Shown: positions 15,231 to 24,497, numbered from the stretch's first letter. The stretch: 26,964 bases of DNA from a virus (IMGVR_UViG_3300031602_000032:1-26964); one strand, 5' to 3'. Notes: generated by a model not told the origin, from the sequence alone. Translations and numbers: made by a program.

Positions 15231-15665
15231 ATGTTTGGATTACCAGTTGAAATGATCACCATGATCGTAAGCGTTGTAGGAGGCGCTGTGATGAAGATGT
15301 GGTCACAGAGTCAGAAGGATAAGGCTGACCAGCAGAAAGCTCTTATACAGCGTTTCTCGGCCTCTGAGGACAGTGTAGCTGCGGCTCGTGCCTATGATAC
15401 ACCTAACTCCCAATGGATAAGACGTTTCCTAGTTATGTCCTTCATGGGTATGGCTATGTTTATTCTTATAGCTCCTATCCTTGATCTACCTACAGTGGTT
15501 CCTGTTGAAGTGACTACTGGATTTAAGATTCTATTCTTTGACTTCACTAATACAGTGACTGAATGGAAGACATTGAGTGGTATGGTCACTCCTGAGTGGT
15601 TACCTCATGCTATTATGTCTGTTGTTGGTATGTACTTCGGACAATCAATAGCAGCTAGACGTTAA
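15231..15665 (+). CDS. Three-helix membrane protein, probable holin
   Basis: A 144-residue protein with three hydrophobic segments: 1-24 (PVEMITMIVSVVGGAVMKMW), about 62-82 (RFLVMSFMGMAMFILIAPIL) and about 117-138 (LPHAIMSVVGMYFGQSIA). Between the first two lies a charged stretch (SQKDKADQQKALIQRF). This matches the layout of three-transmembrane holins of the gene-transfer-agent type found in many marine phages. As a holin it would make the lesions that let the lysozyme reach the wall. ATG 15231 is chosen because AAGAAAGGG precedes it and the first helix then starts at the N-terminus; an upstream TTG start would add a shadow of the microprotein gene. Confidence 0.65.
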   Translation: MFGLPVEMITMIVSVVGGAVMKMWSQSQKDKADQQKALIQRFSASEDSVAAARAYDTPNSQWIRRFLVMSFMGMAMFILIAPILDLPTVVPVEVTTGFKILFFDFTNTVTEWKTLSGMVTPEWLPHAIMSVVGMYFGQSIAARR

Positions 15666-15671
15666 TTTCTC

Positions 15672-15700
15672 TTGACTTTTTGAATAAAATATGGTATAAT
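15672..15700 (+). promoter_or_regulatory. Sigma70-type promoter P3 upstream of the tail genes
   Basis: TTGACT at 15672-15677, a 17-nt spacer ending in TGG (extended -10), and a perfect TATAAT at 15695-15700. It is the best of the three promoters. The -10 box ends one base before the ATG of the next gene, so a normal transcription start (about 15706-15708) would fall inside that gene. Confidence 0.8.
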
Positions 15701-15701
15701 T

Positions 15702-16346
15702 ATGAATTACTTAGATGCAGTTAACAAAGTTCTTAAGCGTTTACGTGAACGTACAGTCACATCAGTCTCTGATAATGATTATAGTGAACTCATTGGAATG
15801 TTTATTAATGATGCAAAACGTGAGGTAGAAGAAGCGTGGGATTGGTCAGCACTACGAACCTCTGTTTCTGTTACAACCTCTTTAGGTGGTTTTAACTACG
15901 AGTTAAATAGCACACAGAATAGTATTAAGGTTCTTGATGCTATGAACGTGAGTACCAATTCATTTATGACGTATCAAACAGCTCACTGGTTTGATAAGCA
16001 GTTCCTTTCCTCAGATGTTGCTAGTGGTTCCCCAACACATTATACTTTTAATGGGGTAGGTGCTGATGGGGATACGTTGGTAGATATATTTCCTAAGCCT
16101 GATGGGGTTTACTCATTACGGTTTAACGTAGTGGCCCGCACTATGGATCTCGAAACAGATGCAGATAGAATATCAGTTCCTCCTCATTCGGTAGTTATGT
16201 TGGCATATGCTAAAGCCATTGAGGAGAGAGGTGAAGATAATGCCCAGACAGGAAACACTGCTTTCTTTAATGCTAACAAAGTTATGAATGATGCAATTCA
16301 ACTTGATGCTAATAAACACCCTGAAGAACTAATTTGGTATAGCTAA
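15702..16346 (+). CDS. Head-to-tail adaptor (tail tubular A / gp4-like)
   Basis: A 214-residue protein. The N-terminal MNYLDAVNKVLKRLRE, then FINDAKREVEEAWDWSALR (about 33-51), is the typical start of podovirus tail-adaptor proteins. It is followed by the SVTTSLGGFNYELN strand region and the PPHSVVMLAYAKAIEERGED helix (about 166-185). It binds the portal and starts the tail. The conserved first residues support ATG 15702, although no Shine-Dalgarno site is present because the promoter occupies that space. Translation from readthrough mRNA, or leaderless initiation, is therefore implied. It shares one base with the next gene (TAATG). Confidence 0.8.
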   Translation: MNYLDAVNKVLKRLRERTVTSVSDNDYSELIGMFINDAKREVEEAWDWSALRTSVSVTTSLGGFNYELNSTQNSIKVLDAMNVSTNSFMTYQTAHWFDKQFLSSDVASGSPTHYTFNGVGADGDTLVDIFPKPDGVYSLRFNVVARTMDLETDADRISVPPHSVVMLAYAKAIEERGEDNAQTGNTAFFNANKVMNDAIQLDANKHPEELIWYS

Positions 16347-17887
16347 TGAAGCAATTAATAACCACTACAATAGCCGCCCCAGGATTCTATGGTTTAAACA
16401 CACAGGAAAGTAGTATCACTTTAGCCAGTGGTTTTGCCTTAACTGCCTCGAACTGTGTCATAGATAGTTATGGTAGGTTAGGTGCTAGGAAGGGCTGGGA
16501 ATATCGTACAGTAGGAAGTACTAATGTTAACCTTAAAGGGATACATGAGTTCATAGATAATGCAGGGACACCTGAGTACATCTCATGGGGGGATAACAAA
16601 GTATACACAGGTGTTACCACTCTGTCTGAGAAGACTCCCATCACTAACAGTAGTATCTCAGCAGACAACTGGCAGGGCGTTACATTAAATAATAAAGCAT
16701 ACCTGTTCCAACGTAGTCATGATCCTTTGATTAAGGAATCAGGAACTGTAACTGTACAGAGAATGCTCGACATCACTGGTGCAGCAGCGGTACCTCAAGC
16801 CAACTGCGCCTTAGCTGCTTATGGTAGATTATGGGCTGCTGATATCTCAGGTGATAACCATACAGTACACTTCTCAGCACTTATGACAGTTGCAGATGGT
16901 GGTGTTAAGTGGGGAGGTACTGATGGTAGTGGTTACTTAGACATTGCTAAGGTGTGGACTAAAGGAGGTGACTCTATAGTGGCACTAGGTGCTTTCAATG
17001 GTTACCTAATCATCTTCTGTAAGGACTCAATTGTAATCTACGGGGATACAGATACTAATAATAATTATCTAACGCCAGCCACTCTACGTCTAGTGGAAGT
17101 GATTGAAGGGGTTGGTTGTATATCTCGCGACTCAGTACAGAACACAGGTACTGATCTTATGTTCTTGTCTAAGACAGGTGTTCGTTCTCTTAGTCGTGTG
17201 ATACAAGAGAAGTCTACCCCTATTGGGGATATATCTAAGAATGTAAGGGATGACATTACTACTGCTATTGCTAATGAAAATGCTGCTAGTATTAAGAGCG
17301 TGTACTCACCAAGTAATGCATTCTACTTATTGAACTTTAGTGACAGTGGTACTATATACTGCTTTGATACAAGAGCCATACTAGAAGATGGGTCCGCTCG
17401 TGTCACTAAGTGGGAGAACATGTCTCACAAAGCAATGATAACAACCTATGATAATAAGGTATATATTGCACAAGATAATGGCATTGCTGAGTACTCCTCC
17501 TACCATGATAATGGCACTACCTATCGTATGCGCTATTATACTAACTACTTTGACTTTGACCAACCTACAACAGTTAAGATATTGAAGAGTATTGGTATCA
17601 CGTTGATTGGAGGGAGTGGCCAGCCTTTTATTATTTATTCAGGAACTGACTACACTGACCAGCATTCAGCTTATGCGGCAACTGTTAAGCAGACAGCTTT
17701 ATATGAGTATGATGTAGGTGAATATGGTGAGGCTGAGTTTACAGGAGGTGGTGGGACTGACCGTATCAAGCTTTCAATAGGGGGCGCAGGTGCTGTAGTT
17801 CAACTTGGTTTTGAAACGGACATAAGTGGTGATGAAGTTTCTATTCAGAAATTTGATTTATATATTAAACAAGGTAGGACTTTATAA
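16346..17887 (+). CDS. Tail hub/nozzle protein (tail tubular B / gp10-like)
   Basis: A 513-residue beta-rich protein directly after the adaptor. The opening PGFYGLNTQESSITLASGFALTASNCVIDSYGRLGARKGW is characteristic of podovirus tail-hub proteins, and repeated blade-like strands (NGYLIIFCKDSIVIYGD, GCISRDSVQNTGTDLMFLSKTGVRSL) suggest a beta-propeller as in the P22 gp10 and T7 gp12 families. It closes the portal channel and forms the short tail tube. No catalytic motif is seen. It is translationally coupled to its neighbours by single-base overlaps at both ends. Confidence 0.8.
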   Translation: MKQLITTTIAAPGFYGLNTQESSITLASGFALTASNCVIDSYGRLGARKGWEYRTVGSTNVNLKGIHEFIDNAGTPEYISWGDNKVYTGVTTLSEKTPITNSSISADNWQGVTLNNKAYLFQRSHDPLIKESGTVTVQRMLDITGAAAVPQANCALAAYGRLWAADISGDNHTVHFSALMTVADGGVKWGGTDGSGYLDIAKVWTKGGDSIVALGAFNGYLIIFCKDSIVIYGDTDTNNNYLTPATLRLVEVIEGVGCISRDSVQNTGTDLMFLSKTGVRSLSRVIQEKSTPIGDISKNVRDDITTAIANENAASIKSVYSPSNAFYLLNFSDSGTIYCFDTRAILEDGSARVTKWENMSHKAMITTYDNKVYIAQDNGIAEYSSYHDNGTTYRMRYYTNYFDFDQPTTVKILKSIGITLIGGSGQPFIIYSGTDYTDQHSAYAATVKQTALYEYDVGEYGEAEFTGGGGTDRIKLSIGGAGAVVQLGFETDISGDEVSIQKFDLYIKQGRTL

Positions 17888-18594
17888 TGAGTGATTATAC
17901 AAAACTTGTAGACTTTGCTGTTAAAGATGGCTATGTCGTAGGTACAGCAGCTAAGAGAATTAAAGGTACTGAGATTAACACTGAGTTCCAGAACATTTCA
18001 TTATCCATAGCTACTAAAGCTAATAAGAATAATGCTGTTCTGTCAGGTACTCCTACAGCACCTACTGCAGCAGCTACTGTTGCTAATAACCAGCTAGCCA
18101 CTACATCCTATACTACTTCTGCTATAACTGCAGCGACAACAGTGGCTGTAATCAATAATATAGCATATCCAGTAGGATCTGTTTACACCTCAGTTGTTGC
18201 TACTAATCCTAGTATACTACTTGGTATAGGTACATGGGTTGCCTTTGGTGCAGGCCGTACCTTAGTAGGTATAGACACTACAGACATTCTGTTTGACGTT
18301 GTAGAAGAGATAGGTGGTGACAAGACTCACATCATATCTGAGGCTGAACTCCCTACTCACAGCCATACAGTGTTCTCTGACGAGACTGTAGCGCCAAGTA
18401 CGACTGCAAGTAACATAACAGCAACCTCAGCAGTGGCTAAGTCAACAGGACAAAGTGCCTCTTATGAAGGCTACATCACCAGAGAAGGAGCCTATGCAGC
18501 TACGTTAGGTAAATCCAGTGAAGTTGGTAGTGGTACTGCACATAATAACCTACAACCATATATCGTGGTTTACTTTTGGAAGAGGACAGTATAA
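17887..18594 (+). CDS. Short tail fibre / collar-domain protein
   Basis: A 235-residue protein. Residues 1-90 are a helical, Ala/Thr-rich stalk with the VLSGTPTAPTAAATVANNQLATTSY repeat-like linker seen in phage fibres. Residues 95-235 have the T4 gp10/gp12-like receptor tip: AYPVGSVYTSVVATNPS, GTWVAFGAGRTLVGID, GGDKTHIISEAELPTHSHT and the ending HNNLQPYIVVYFWKRT. The two His in the HSH motif may bind a metal, as in short tail fibres. It sits with the tail tube genes, so it is likely part of the permanent tail and involved in receptor contact. Confidence 0.75.
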   Translation: MSDYTKLVDFAVKDGYVVGTAAKRIKGTEINTEFQNISLSIATKANKNNAVLSGTPTAPTAAATVANNQLATTSYTTSAITAATTVAVINNIAYPVGSVYTSVVATNPSILLGIGTWVAFGAGRTLVGIDTTDILFDVVEEIGGDKTHIISEAELPTHSHTVFSDETVAPSTTASNITATSAVAKSTGQSASYEGYITREGAYAATLGKSSEVGSGTAHNNLQPYIVVYFWKRTV

Positions 18595-19451
18595 TGTTAG
18601 GACTTATAAGTGGCTTACTAGGTGCTGCTGGCTCATATCAGGCACAGAAGAAGTTAGGACAGGCTGGCGACAAGATGTTCGAAGCTGGCGACAAAGCATA
18701 TGAAGCAGGGACATATAAACCTTATGGTGTTACATCTGGTTTAGGTTCCACTTCCTTTGCAGATGGGCAGGCAGGCTTTGAGTTAGATCCTCGCTATCAG
18801 GCACAACAAGATTCAATGATGGGGCTAGGTAGTCAAGCATTCGGTGCAGCAGGTGGTGATTATAATGCACTAGCTGACCGCTTCTACAATCAGCAGCGTG
18901 ACTTAGGTGCTAGTACTCGACAAGCAGAAGCAACTCAGCTTGGTGAGAGTATGTTTGGTTCTGGTTCTAATGGTCTTCGTATGGGAGCTGCCTCACTAGG
19001 AGGTACTGGTAATCAAGCTATCTCCCCTCAAGGATTTGAGTTTGCACAAGCCTTTGCACAGCAGGACTCTAAGGATAGGTTTGATGCATTTGATAAGGCA
19101 CAAGATCAAAGACTACGTGACCTAGATATAGGTACTGGTATGTTAACCGCATCACAAGGCTTAGATTATGCTGGCCTAGAGCAGCAGAGGTTAGGGGGCA
19201 TGCTTGGTCAAATGCAGTCTGGCGCTAACAATGCTGCAGGTACTAACATGATTGGTGCATACGGTACTGGTGCTGGGTTCATGGCTGATCGTGGTCGGTC
19301 TATGGCAGGTGGTATGCAAGGGTTAGGTAGTTCATTAGGTAGTTGGGGTACTAGAAATAGGGCATTAACAACTATGCCTACCCAGAGGTACATGGATACC
19401 ACTGTAGGAAATAATAGAATTAATAGTTATGCTGCTATGGCGGGGAGATAA
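18594..19451 (+). CDS. Internal virion (ejection) protein, small
   Basis: A 285-residue Gly/Ala/Gln/Met-rich protein. The first 15 residues are hydrophobic (MLGLISGLLGAAGSY) and could insert in a membrane. The rest is low-complexity and helical, with repeats of GTG, AQ and GMQG type. In podoviruses, Ala/Gly-rich proteins placed between the tail hub and the large C-terminal structural gene are internal core proteins that are ejected with DNA. Position and composition support the same role here. There is no enzyme motif. ATG 18594 shares a base with the previous stop; further upstream codons would overlap the fibre tip. Confidence 0.6.
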   Translation: MLGLISGLLGAAGSYQAQKKLGQAGDKMFEAGDKAYEAGTYKPYGVTSGLGSTSFADGQAGFELDPRYQAQQDSMMGLGSQAFGAAGGDYNALADRFYNQQRDLGASTRQAEATQLGESMFGSGSNGLRMGAASLGGTGNQAISPQGFEFAQAFAQQDSKDRFDAFDKAQDQRLRDLDIGTGMLTASQGLDYAGLEQQRLGGMLGQMQSGANNAAGTNMIGAYGTGAGFMADRGRSMAGGMQGLGSSLGSWGTRNRALTTMPTQRYMDTTVGNNRINSYAAMAGR

Positions 19452-19455
19452 TATA

Positions 19456-20337
19456 ATGGCAAGCGATGTAATGAGTTTATTTGGTTTAGACCCTAGTGTC
19501 ATCCAACAGCAGCGTGTCCAAGGTGGTGTAGATCAAGCGTCACGTATGAATGCTGACTATGCTATTGGTGCAGCAGGTGGTGGTATGTTAGGTGCTGGTA
19601 TTAATTCTGCCTTTGGATTACAAACACCAGAGATGCAACAAGCACAGAGTGTACAGGATGGACTACAAGGCGCTGACTTAGAGACTGTTGCTGGTATGCG
19701 TAAAGCTGCTAGTAAGTTGATGATGAATGGTGACTATGCACAGGCTATGGCTCTACATGCTAGGGCTTCTGAGATGGAGGCTTCTAATACTGAAGAGCTT
19801 CGGTCACAGCAACAGCATGATCTAGGCTCAACCCACCAAGTTGTCGTAGGGCAGACTGAAGGTGATGGCATGGGTAATGGTATAAAAGATATTAAACATA
19901 CAGTGACCTATCTACCTGATGGTCGTGTTGAAGATGCTACCTTAGGTAAGGTGTTTGAGACTCGTGCTAAATGGATTGAAGCCTTAGGTGGGTCAGGTAG
20001 GGGTGCTTCAGTTGTTACTCCAACTCCTAATTCACAAGATGTACTAGATGCCCTTAAGAATGGGAAACTTCCTGATAACTCAACCGCAACAGCAGAGCAG
20101 GTATTAGGAACTGAAGTATCGCCTGAGATTACTAAAGCTAATGATGCTAAATTACAACAGCATATCAATGCACTTAAAGCTCAGATATCAGAACTACCTG
20201 CTACTATGCAAGGCTCTCCTAGAGTTATACAGATCCAAGAAAGGATTATGGAGTTAAGGAAGCAGCAGTCTTCAGCACCATTCCCTTCGTCAGGAAGTGA
20301 AAGCTCTTATGGCTCAGGCGCTTCAAGTTCTTATTAA
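19456..20337 (+). CDS. Internal virion (ejection) protein, medium
   Basis: A 293-residue protein with a Gly-rich hydrophobic stretch at about 32-50 (YAIGAAGGGMLGAGINSAFG), then helices rich in Gln, Met and Ala, a central KHTVTYLPDGRVEDATLG strand region (about 146-165) and a Ser/Gly-rich end. The layout resembles DNA-ejection proteins of P22- or T7-like cores. ATG 19456 is chosen for its ribosome site (GGGGAGATA). It is five bases downstream of the preceding gene. No function beyond a structural or ejection role can be read. Confidence 0.6.
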   Translation: MASDVMSLFGLDPSVIQQQRVQGGVDQASRMNADYAIGAAGGGMLGAGINSAFGLQTPEMQQAQSVQDGLQGADLETVAGMRKAASKLMMNGDYAQAMALHARASEMEASNTEELRSQQQHDLGSTHQVVVGQTEGDGMGNGIKDIKHTVTYLPDGRVEDATLGKVFETRAKWIEALGGSGRGASVVTPTPNSQDVLDALKNGKLPDNSTATAEQVLGTEVSPEITKANDAKLQQHINALKAQISELPATMQGSPRVIQIQERIMELRKQQSSAPFPSSGSESSYGSGASSSY

Positions 20338-20346
20338 GGAAGTATT

Positions 20347-22302
20347 ATGATTACCATAAAGCATAAGAAGTATGGTGACATTACATTTGCTGATGGAACC
20401 TCAAGGCAAGAGATTGCTAATTATTTAGTGGAGGCTGACTCCATTGGAGGAGAGCAGTATGGTACACTTGAGACATTAGGTACACAAGCAGGTAGGTCAA
20501 TGGGTTCTTCCATTCGCCAGATTAAAGATTGGGTAGGGATAGGCGATGAACTCTCACAGTATGAAGACGAGCTAGCTGAATACAAGTCTCGTATTATGAT
20601 GGAACAGTCTCCCGCCACATCAGTAGTAGGTATGCTTGCTGGTGGTGTTCTTGATCCTGTTACTATTCCAGCCATGGCTCTTAAGCCTTTAACCTTCGCC
20701 TCTAAAGTTGCAACCTTTGGTGCTAGAGGAGCTGCTCAGGGTGCTGCTGGTGGTGCCTTAGAGCCTATCTATGACCAGTATGGTGACTCCACTGTACTCA
20801 ATATCATGGCAGGAACAGCCCTTGGTGGTGGCCTAGGCGCGGGTATAGGTAAGTTACTTACTAAGTCTATACCTAAGACTGATGCAGCTACTGAGCAGGC
20901 TTCAGATACATTACAAGAAACATCAGAACGTACTCTAACCAACCTAGCTAGTTCTCTAGATGAAACCCCTGTACGTACTCCACAACAAGCCTTAGATAAA
21001 GTAGCAGCAGAGATGGAGTTAGAGGCTGCAGGTGCTCCTACGTCTGCTAACTTAGGTATAATGAGGAGAGCAGTTGAGTCCTCAAAGTCTAAGATTGCTG
21101 CACTAGATGCTGTCATTAATAGGATGAAAGACCCTACTGGTAAGGCACCCTTAGGCGCACGTAATGCTGCCCGTAAGGTAGCTGCTCAGAAGATAGAAGC
21201 TCAGAAAGAATTACAAGGATTAGAATCTAAATATTCAGAAGGTAAGACACTACGTAAGGCAGCGGAGAATCTAAAGAAGGTTAAGGAAGGTAAGGTTGTA
21301 GGTATTGAGGGCTTTGCTGCTAGACTAAAAGCTGCAGTGCCTATACAACGTAGTCCCTTAGCTCAGGCAGTTAACCAAGCAACTCCCCAACGTGCTCAAA
21401 TCAATCCATTCAATACTAACACCTCTCGTATATTAGGTACTGACGATGCTGCTGATGTTAAGTATAATAACAAGACGGGTAAGTTCGAGTCAGTGGATGA
21501 AGCGCCCATCAACATTAGAAATACTTATGGTGTAGGTGATGCTGTCGAGGGGTTACCAGAACCTAGAGCAGGTGGCTCTGCTGGTGTTTCATTTGGTACT
21601 CGTGTAGGTGCTGAACTACTTCCAAGAACTGCAGGTAAGCCTGAAGTAACAGGTAAGGTAGTAGCTGGTAAGTTTACTGGCGAGAACGCTAAGACAAGAA
21701 TCAACATCAAAGAGAGTAGAGAGAGTACAGAGGCTAGAGAAGCGGTGCAACGTAGGCTTGATAGAGGTGAGGAGCCTACTCCAGTAGAAACTGCTAAGTT
21801 GTCTGAGGCTGATGAAGCTGCAAAGGCATTGGAGGATTATAAACTATTCGTCCAGAAGCTAGCAGGTTCACGATCATTAGATACAGCAGCACTCCGTGGC
21901 TTCCTTAAAGGTAGGTATACTTTCAAAGGTATTGAGAAGGAAGCAGCAGCTCTATTGAAGAAGCATGGTATAGAAGACTTCGAGGATATGGTAAACTACA
22001 TCCTTGATGATAGTAAACGAATCTTCTCTGCAGCAGAAATGGAGATGCTAAGTCCTCTGTTTGGTTTAGCCGAGCGTAAGCTTTATAATGCAATGGAAAT
22101 GGTTCGACATACAGAAGGGATGTCAGACGATATGATAGCTGTACTTCATAGTGAGATTAATATGTACTACGGTATACAGGCATGGAACAAAGGACAAGGA
22201 TCTAAAGTGTCTGCTGCTCTGAACCATCGTAACAAGATGCTCAAGGATATTGCAGAAGATCGTCAGATAGATTCCCTATGGGCAGGAGTTAAATGTAAAT
22301 GA
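20347..22302 (+). CDS. Large internal virion protein, first part
   Basis: A 651-residue protein. Residues 1-30 (YGDITFADGTSRQEIANYL) match a small N-terminal domain often seen in phage internal proteins. Residues 95-170 hold Gly/Ala-rich hydrophobic helices (VGMLAGGVLDPVTIPAMAL and MAGTALGGGLGAGIGKLL), suitable for membrane passage. Coiled-coil-rich Lys/Glu/Ala stretches fill about 180-320. It should be carried in the head or core and help form the ejection channel. It ends with ATGA overlapping the next gene. In other podoviruses this position is commonly held by one very long protein, so this and the next gene may be the two halves of such a protein. AAGGAAG precedes the ATG. Confidence 0.65.
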   Translation: MITIKHKKYGDITFADGTSRQEIANYLVEADSIGGEQYGTLETLGTQAGRSMGSSIRQIKDWVGIGDELSQYEDELAEYKSRIMMEQSPATSVVGMLAGGVLDPVTIPAMALKPLTFASKVATFGARGAAQGAAGGALEPIYDQYGDSTVLNIMAGTALGGGLGAGIGKLLTKSIPKTDAATEQASDTLQETSERTLTNLASSLDETPVRTPQQALDKVAAEMELEAAGAPTSANLGIMRRAVESSKSKIAALDAVINRMKDPTGKAPLGARNAARKVAAQKIEAQKELQGLESKYSEGKTLRKAAENLKKVKEGKVVGIEGFAARLKAAVPIQRSPLAQAVNQATPQRAQINPFNTNTSRILGTDDAADVKYNNKTGKFESVDEAPINIRNTYGVGDAVEGLPEPRAGGSAGVSFGTRVGAELLPRTAGKPEVTGKVVAGKFTGENAKTRINIKESRESTEAREAVQRRLDRGEEPTPVETAKLSEADEAAKALEDYKLFVQKLAGSRSLDTAALRGFLKGRYTFKGIEKEAAALLKKHGIEDFEDMVNYILDDSKRIFSAAEMEMLSPLFGLAERKLYNAMEMVRHTEGMSDDMIAVLHSEINMYYGIQAWNKGQGSKVSAALNHRNKMLKDIAEDRQIDSLWAGVKCK

Positions 22303-24461
22303 AACTAAGTGATAGCTGTTCCACATCTAATCAACAGATGGCGGTTCAATCCTCCAGACTAAGTGAGTTTGATACTAGTGTTAAGAATGAGTTCTATAGG
22401 AAAGCACTAGCTCGTAATGATAAGAGTGATAGCCTATCAGGTATAGGACTAGACCTAATGATCAACGGTATGTTATCAGGCATGGGTACTCCCACAGTTA
22501 ACGTCCTGTCCATGATGATTCAGTCTATTCTAAAACCTACGATTGCGTCTATTGGTCTATTTACTGACTCTATTAAACTAACTAAAGGTGGGAGAGAATG
22601 GAACCAAGTTGCCTCCATGTGGCATGCTTCTGTTGATAGCTTCGCACAAGATGCAGTGTACTTCCGAGAAGGGTTTCGTAAAGGTTATTCATTAGAACGT
22701 GATATTAATGAACGTCAGTTAGGTATGACAAAGAAGGACTTCCGTACATTCCTCAAGGAGGAGATGGGAATCGAAGATCCTAAGGCTTTAAATATTGAAC
22801 AAGCTGAAGACATCATGTTGGATATGCAGGACTACATGCATAACACCATAGGTAACACTAAGTTTGGTAAGATGTTTAATGGTAAAGGAGAGACACTAGT
22901 TCGCTGGCCTACTAAGATCATTGTAGGTATAGACGAGTATGGTAAGGCGAGATTCCGTAGACAGTCTATGTTCCAGATGGCAGCTAAGTTTGCTAAGGAA
23001 GATACAGGGCATGGGATGGGTACTTATGACGAGTTGTATGTTAAGTACAAGAAAGAACTATTTACAGATGCATCAACAGACTTAATGTGGGACAAACGGA
23101 TTAAAACCTTTGTTGCTGAACGTCGGTTAGGTCAGGAGAAAGCTGGCATCAAGGTAGATGAGCCAGAGGATGTACTAAAGGAAGCTCGTTTAGCTATGTC
23201 CCTTGTACGTGATGATGCTTTATACAATGCATTCCAGCAGAAGTTAGCGGGTACTCCTCGTAAGGTTCAGCAACTGCGTCACGATCATCCAGCATTTGCT
23301 ATCTTTGTTCCCTTCATCAAGACACCTTGGAACATCATTAAGGAAGGTTATAGTTATATTCCTATAATCCCTGCCATACGTGCATCGTACACTACGAAGG
23401 AAGGTATCAGGAAGGAAGCATTTAACCTAGCAGCTAATGTGATACCTCTACATGGGCCACCAGCTAAGATGTCCTATGACGAACTCCTCCCTAGACAGAT
23501 CATAGGCATGACCATGTTCGCTACCATAGGGACTATGTTCGATGAAGATACTATTACTGGAAGTATGCCACGTAGTCCGAGTGAGAGACAGCGTTGGGCT
23601 GATGCTGGTATTAAACCTTATGCTATTAAGATTGGAGATGTATGGGTAGGTTATCATCGCTTTGAACCTATAGCCACACCACTAGCTATGGCTGCTGATT
23701 TGTTTACTCTGGTTAAAGAGTATTCAGATGATGATGATATTAATACAGACGAGTTTAATACGCTTCAGGCAAACCTTCTAGTGATGGTTAAGAGTAATTT
23801 ATCTTCTAAATCTTTCCTTGAAGGTATGCATACCTTAGTAGGTGCTATAGTAGATCCTAATATAACTATTCAGAATGGGTTAATAGAGACTATAGCTCGT
23901 CCCATGACACCTGCTATTCTAGCACAAGCTGCTAAGATGATGGATGGATATGATCGCCAAACAACTGATGTGTGGGATAGGTTACAAGCTCGTATACCTA
24001 TCTTCCGTGAGCAGCTACCTAAGAAGTTTGGTGTATATGGTGATGCTAAGAAGATGGACTTCTCAACAGCACTAACTAGTGTTCCAATCTTTGACTCTAG
24101 TAATATGTCCCCTGTCCAGCAGGAGATGATGCGAGTTAAGTGGGACAAAGGAGGTGTGCAGGGTAAGTTCAAAGGTGTCTCACTCACAAGTGATCAGTTA
24201 GGTCAACTACGTCAACTTAATGCTGAACTATTGACTCCTCACTTAGAGACTATCATTAACACCCCCGCTTACCAAGCAAGTTCTGATAGCATGAAGAGGA
24301 AGAGGTTAGATAGTTTAGCAAGGAAGACTCGTAAGTCTGTAGGTCAAAGGATGTATCATGAACTCTCTAAGTCCGACCCAGAAATGGCTCGTAAGTTCTT
24401 GTCTGCTTACTACACAAGAATGGGATTAGCAGATCAGATGCCAGACAGTCTCAAGGATTAG
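22299..24461 (+). CDS. Large internal virion protein, second part
   Basis: A 720-residue protein with a hydrophobic region at about 50-90 (MINGMLSGMGTPTVNVLSMM and LKPTIASIGLF). Further in, HPAFAIFVPFIKTPWNIIKE (about 330-350) is a pattern I associate with large internal proteins of aquatic podoviruses. The C-terminus is helical and basic. It starts in the ATGA of the upstream gene. The stop codon TAA directly precedes ATG 22299 in its frame, and another TAA lies at 22290, so the proteins are not joined by simple readthrough. GGGCAGGAG lies 11-19 nt upstream and could serve reinitiation. Last gene of the rightward late block. Confidence 0.65.
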   Translation: MKLSDSCSTSNQQMAVQSSRLSEFDTSVKNEFYRKALARNDKSDSLSGIGLDLMINGMLSGMGTPTVNVLSMMIQSILKPTIASIGLFTDSIKLTKGGREWNQVASMWHASVDSFAQDAVYFREGFRKGYSLERDINERQLGMTKKDFRTFLKEEMGIEDPKALNIEQAEDIMLDMQDYMHNTIGNTKFGKMFNGKGETLVRWPTKIIVGIDEYGKARFRRQSMFQMAAKFAKEDTGHGMGTYDELYVKYKKELFTDASTDLMWDKRIKTFVAERRLGQEKAGIKVDEPEDVLKEARLAMSLVRDDALYNAFQQKLAGTPRKVQQLRHDHPAFAIFVPFIKTPWNIIKEGYSYIPIIPAIRASYTTKEGIRKEAFNLAANVIPLHGPPAKMSYDELLPRQIIGMTMFATIGTMFDEDTITGSMPRSPSERQRWADAGIKPYAIKIGDVWVGYHRFEPIATPLAMAADLFTLVKEYSDDDDINTDEFNTLQANLLVMVKSNLSSKSFLEGMHTLVGAIVDPNITIQNGLIETIARPMTPAILAQAAKMMDGYDRQTTDVWDRLQARIPIFREQLPKKFGVYGDAKKMDFSTALTSVPIFDSSNMSPVQQEMMRVKWDKGGVQGKFKGVSLTSDQLGQLRQLNAELLTPHLETIINTPAYQASSDSMKRKRLDSLARKTRKSVGQRMYHELSKSDPEMARKFLSAYYTRMGLADQMPDSLKD

Positions 24462-24469
24462 AAACAAAG

Positions 24470-24497
24470 AAGGGGACAATTAAGTCCCCTTTATTTT
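24470..24497. terminator. Bidirectional terminator between convergent gene blocks
   Basis: AAGGGGAC (24470-24477), loop AATTAA, GTCCCCTT (24484-24491) form a perfect 8-bp stem. On the plus strand it is followed by TATTTT; on the minus strand it is followed by TTCTTTGTTT-type sequence. It lies in the 59-nt gap between the last late gene and the last minus-strand gene and so should end both transcripts. Confidence 0.85.

Noticed and set aside
22280-22310. Programmed -1 frameshift joining the two ejection proteins
   Set aside because: No canonical slippery heptamer is present at the junction, and TAA at 22290 and 22296 lie in the second frame. Reinitiation through ATGA is simpler.
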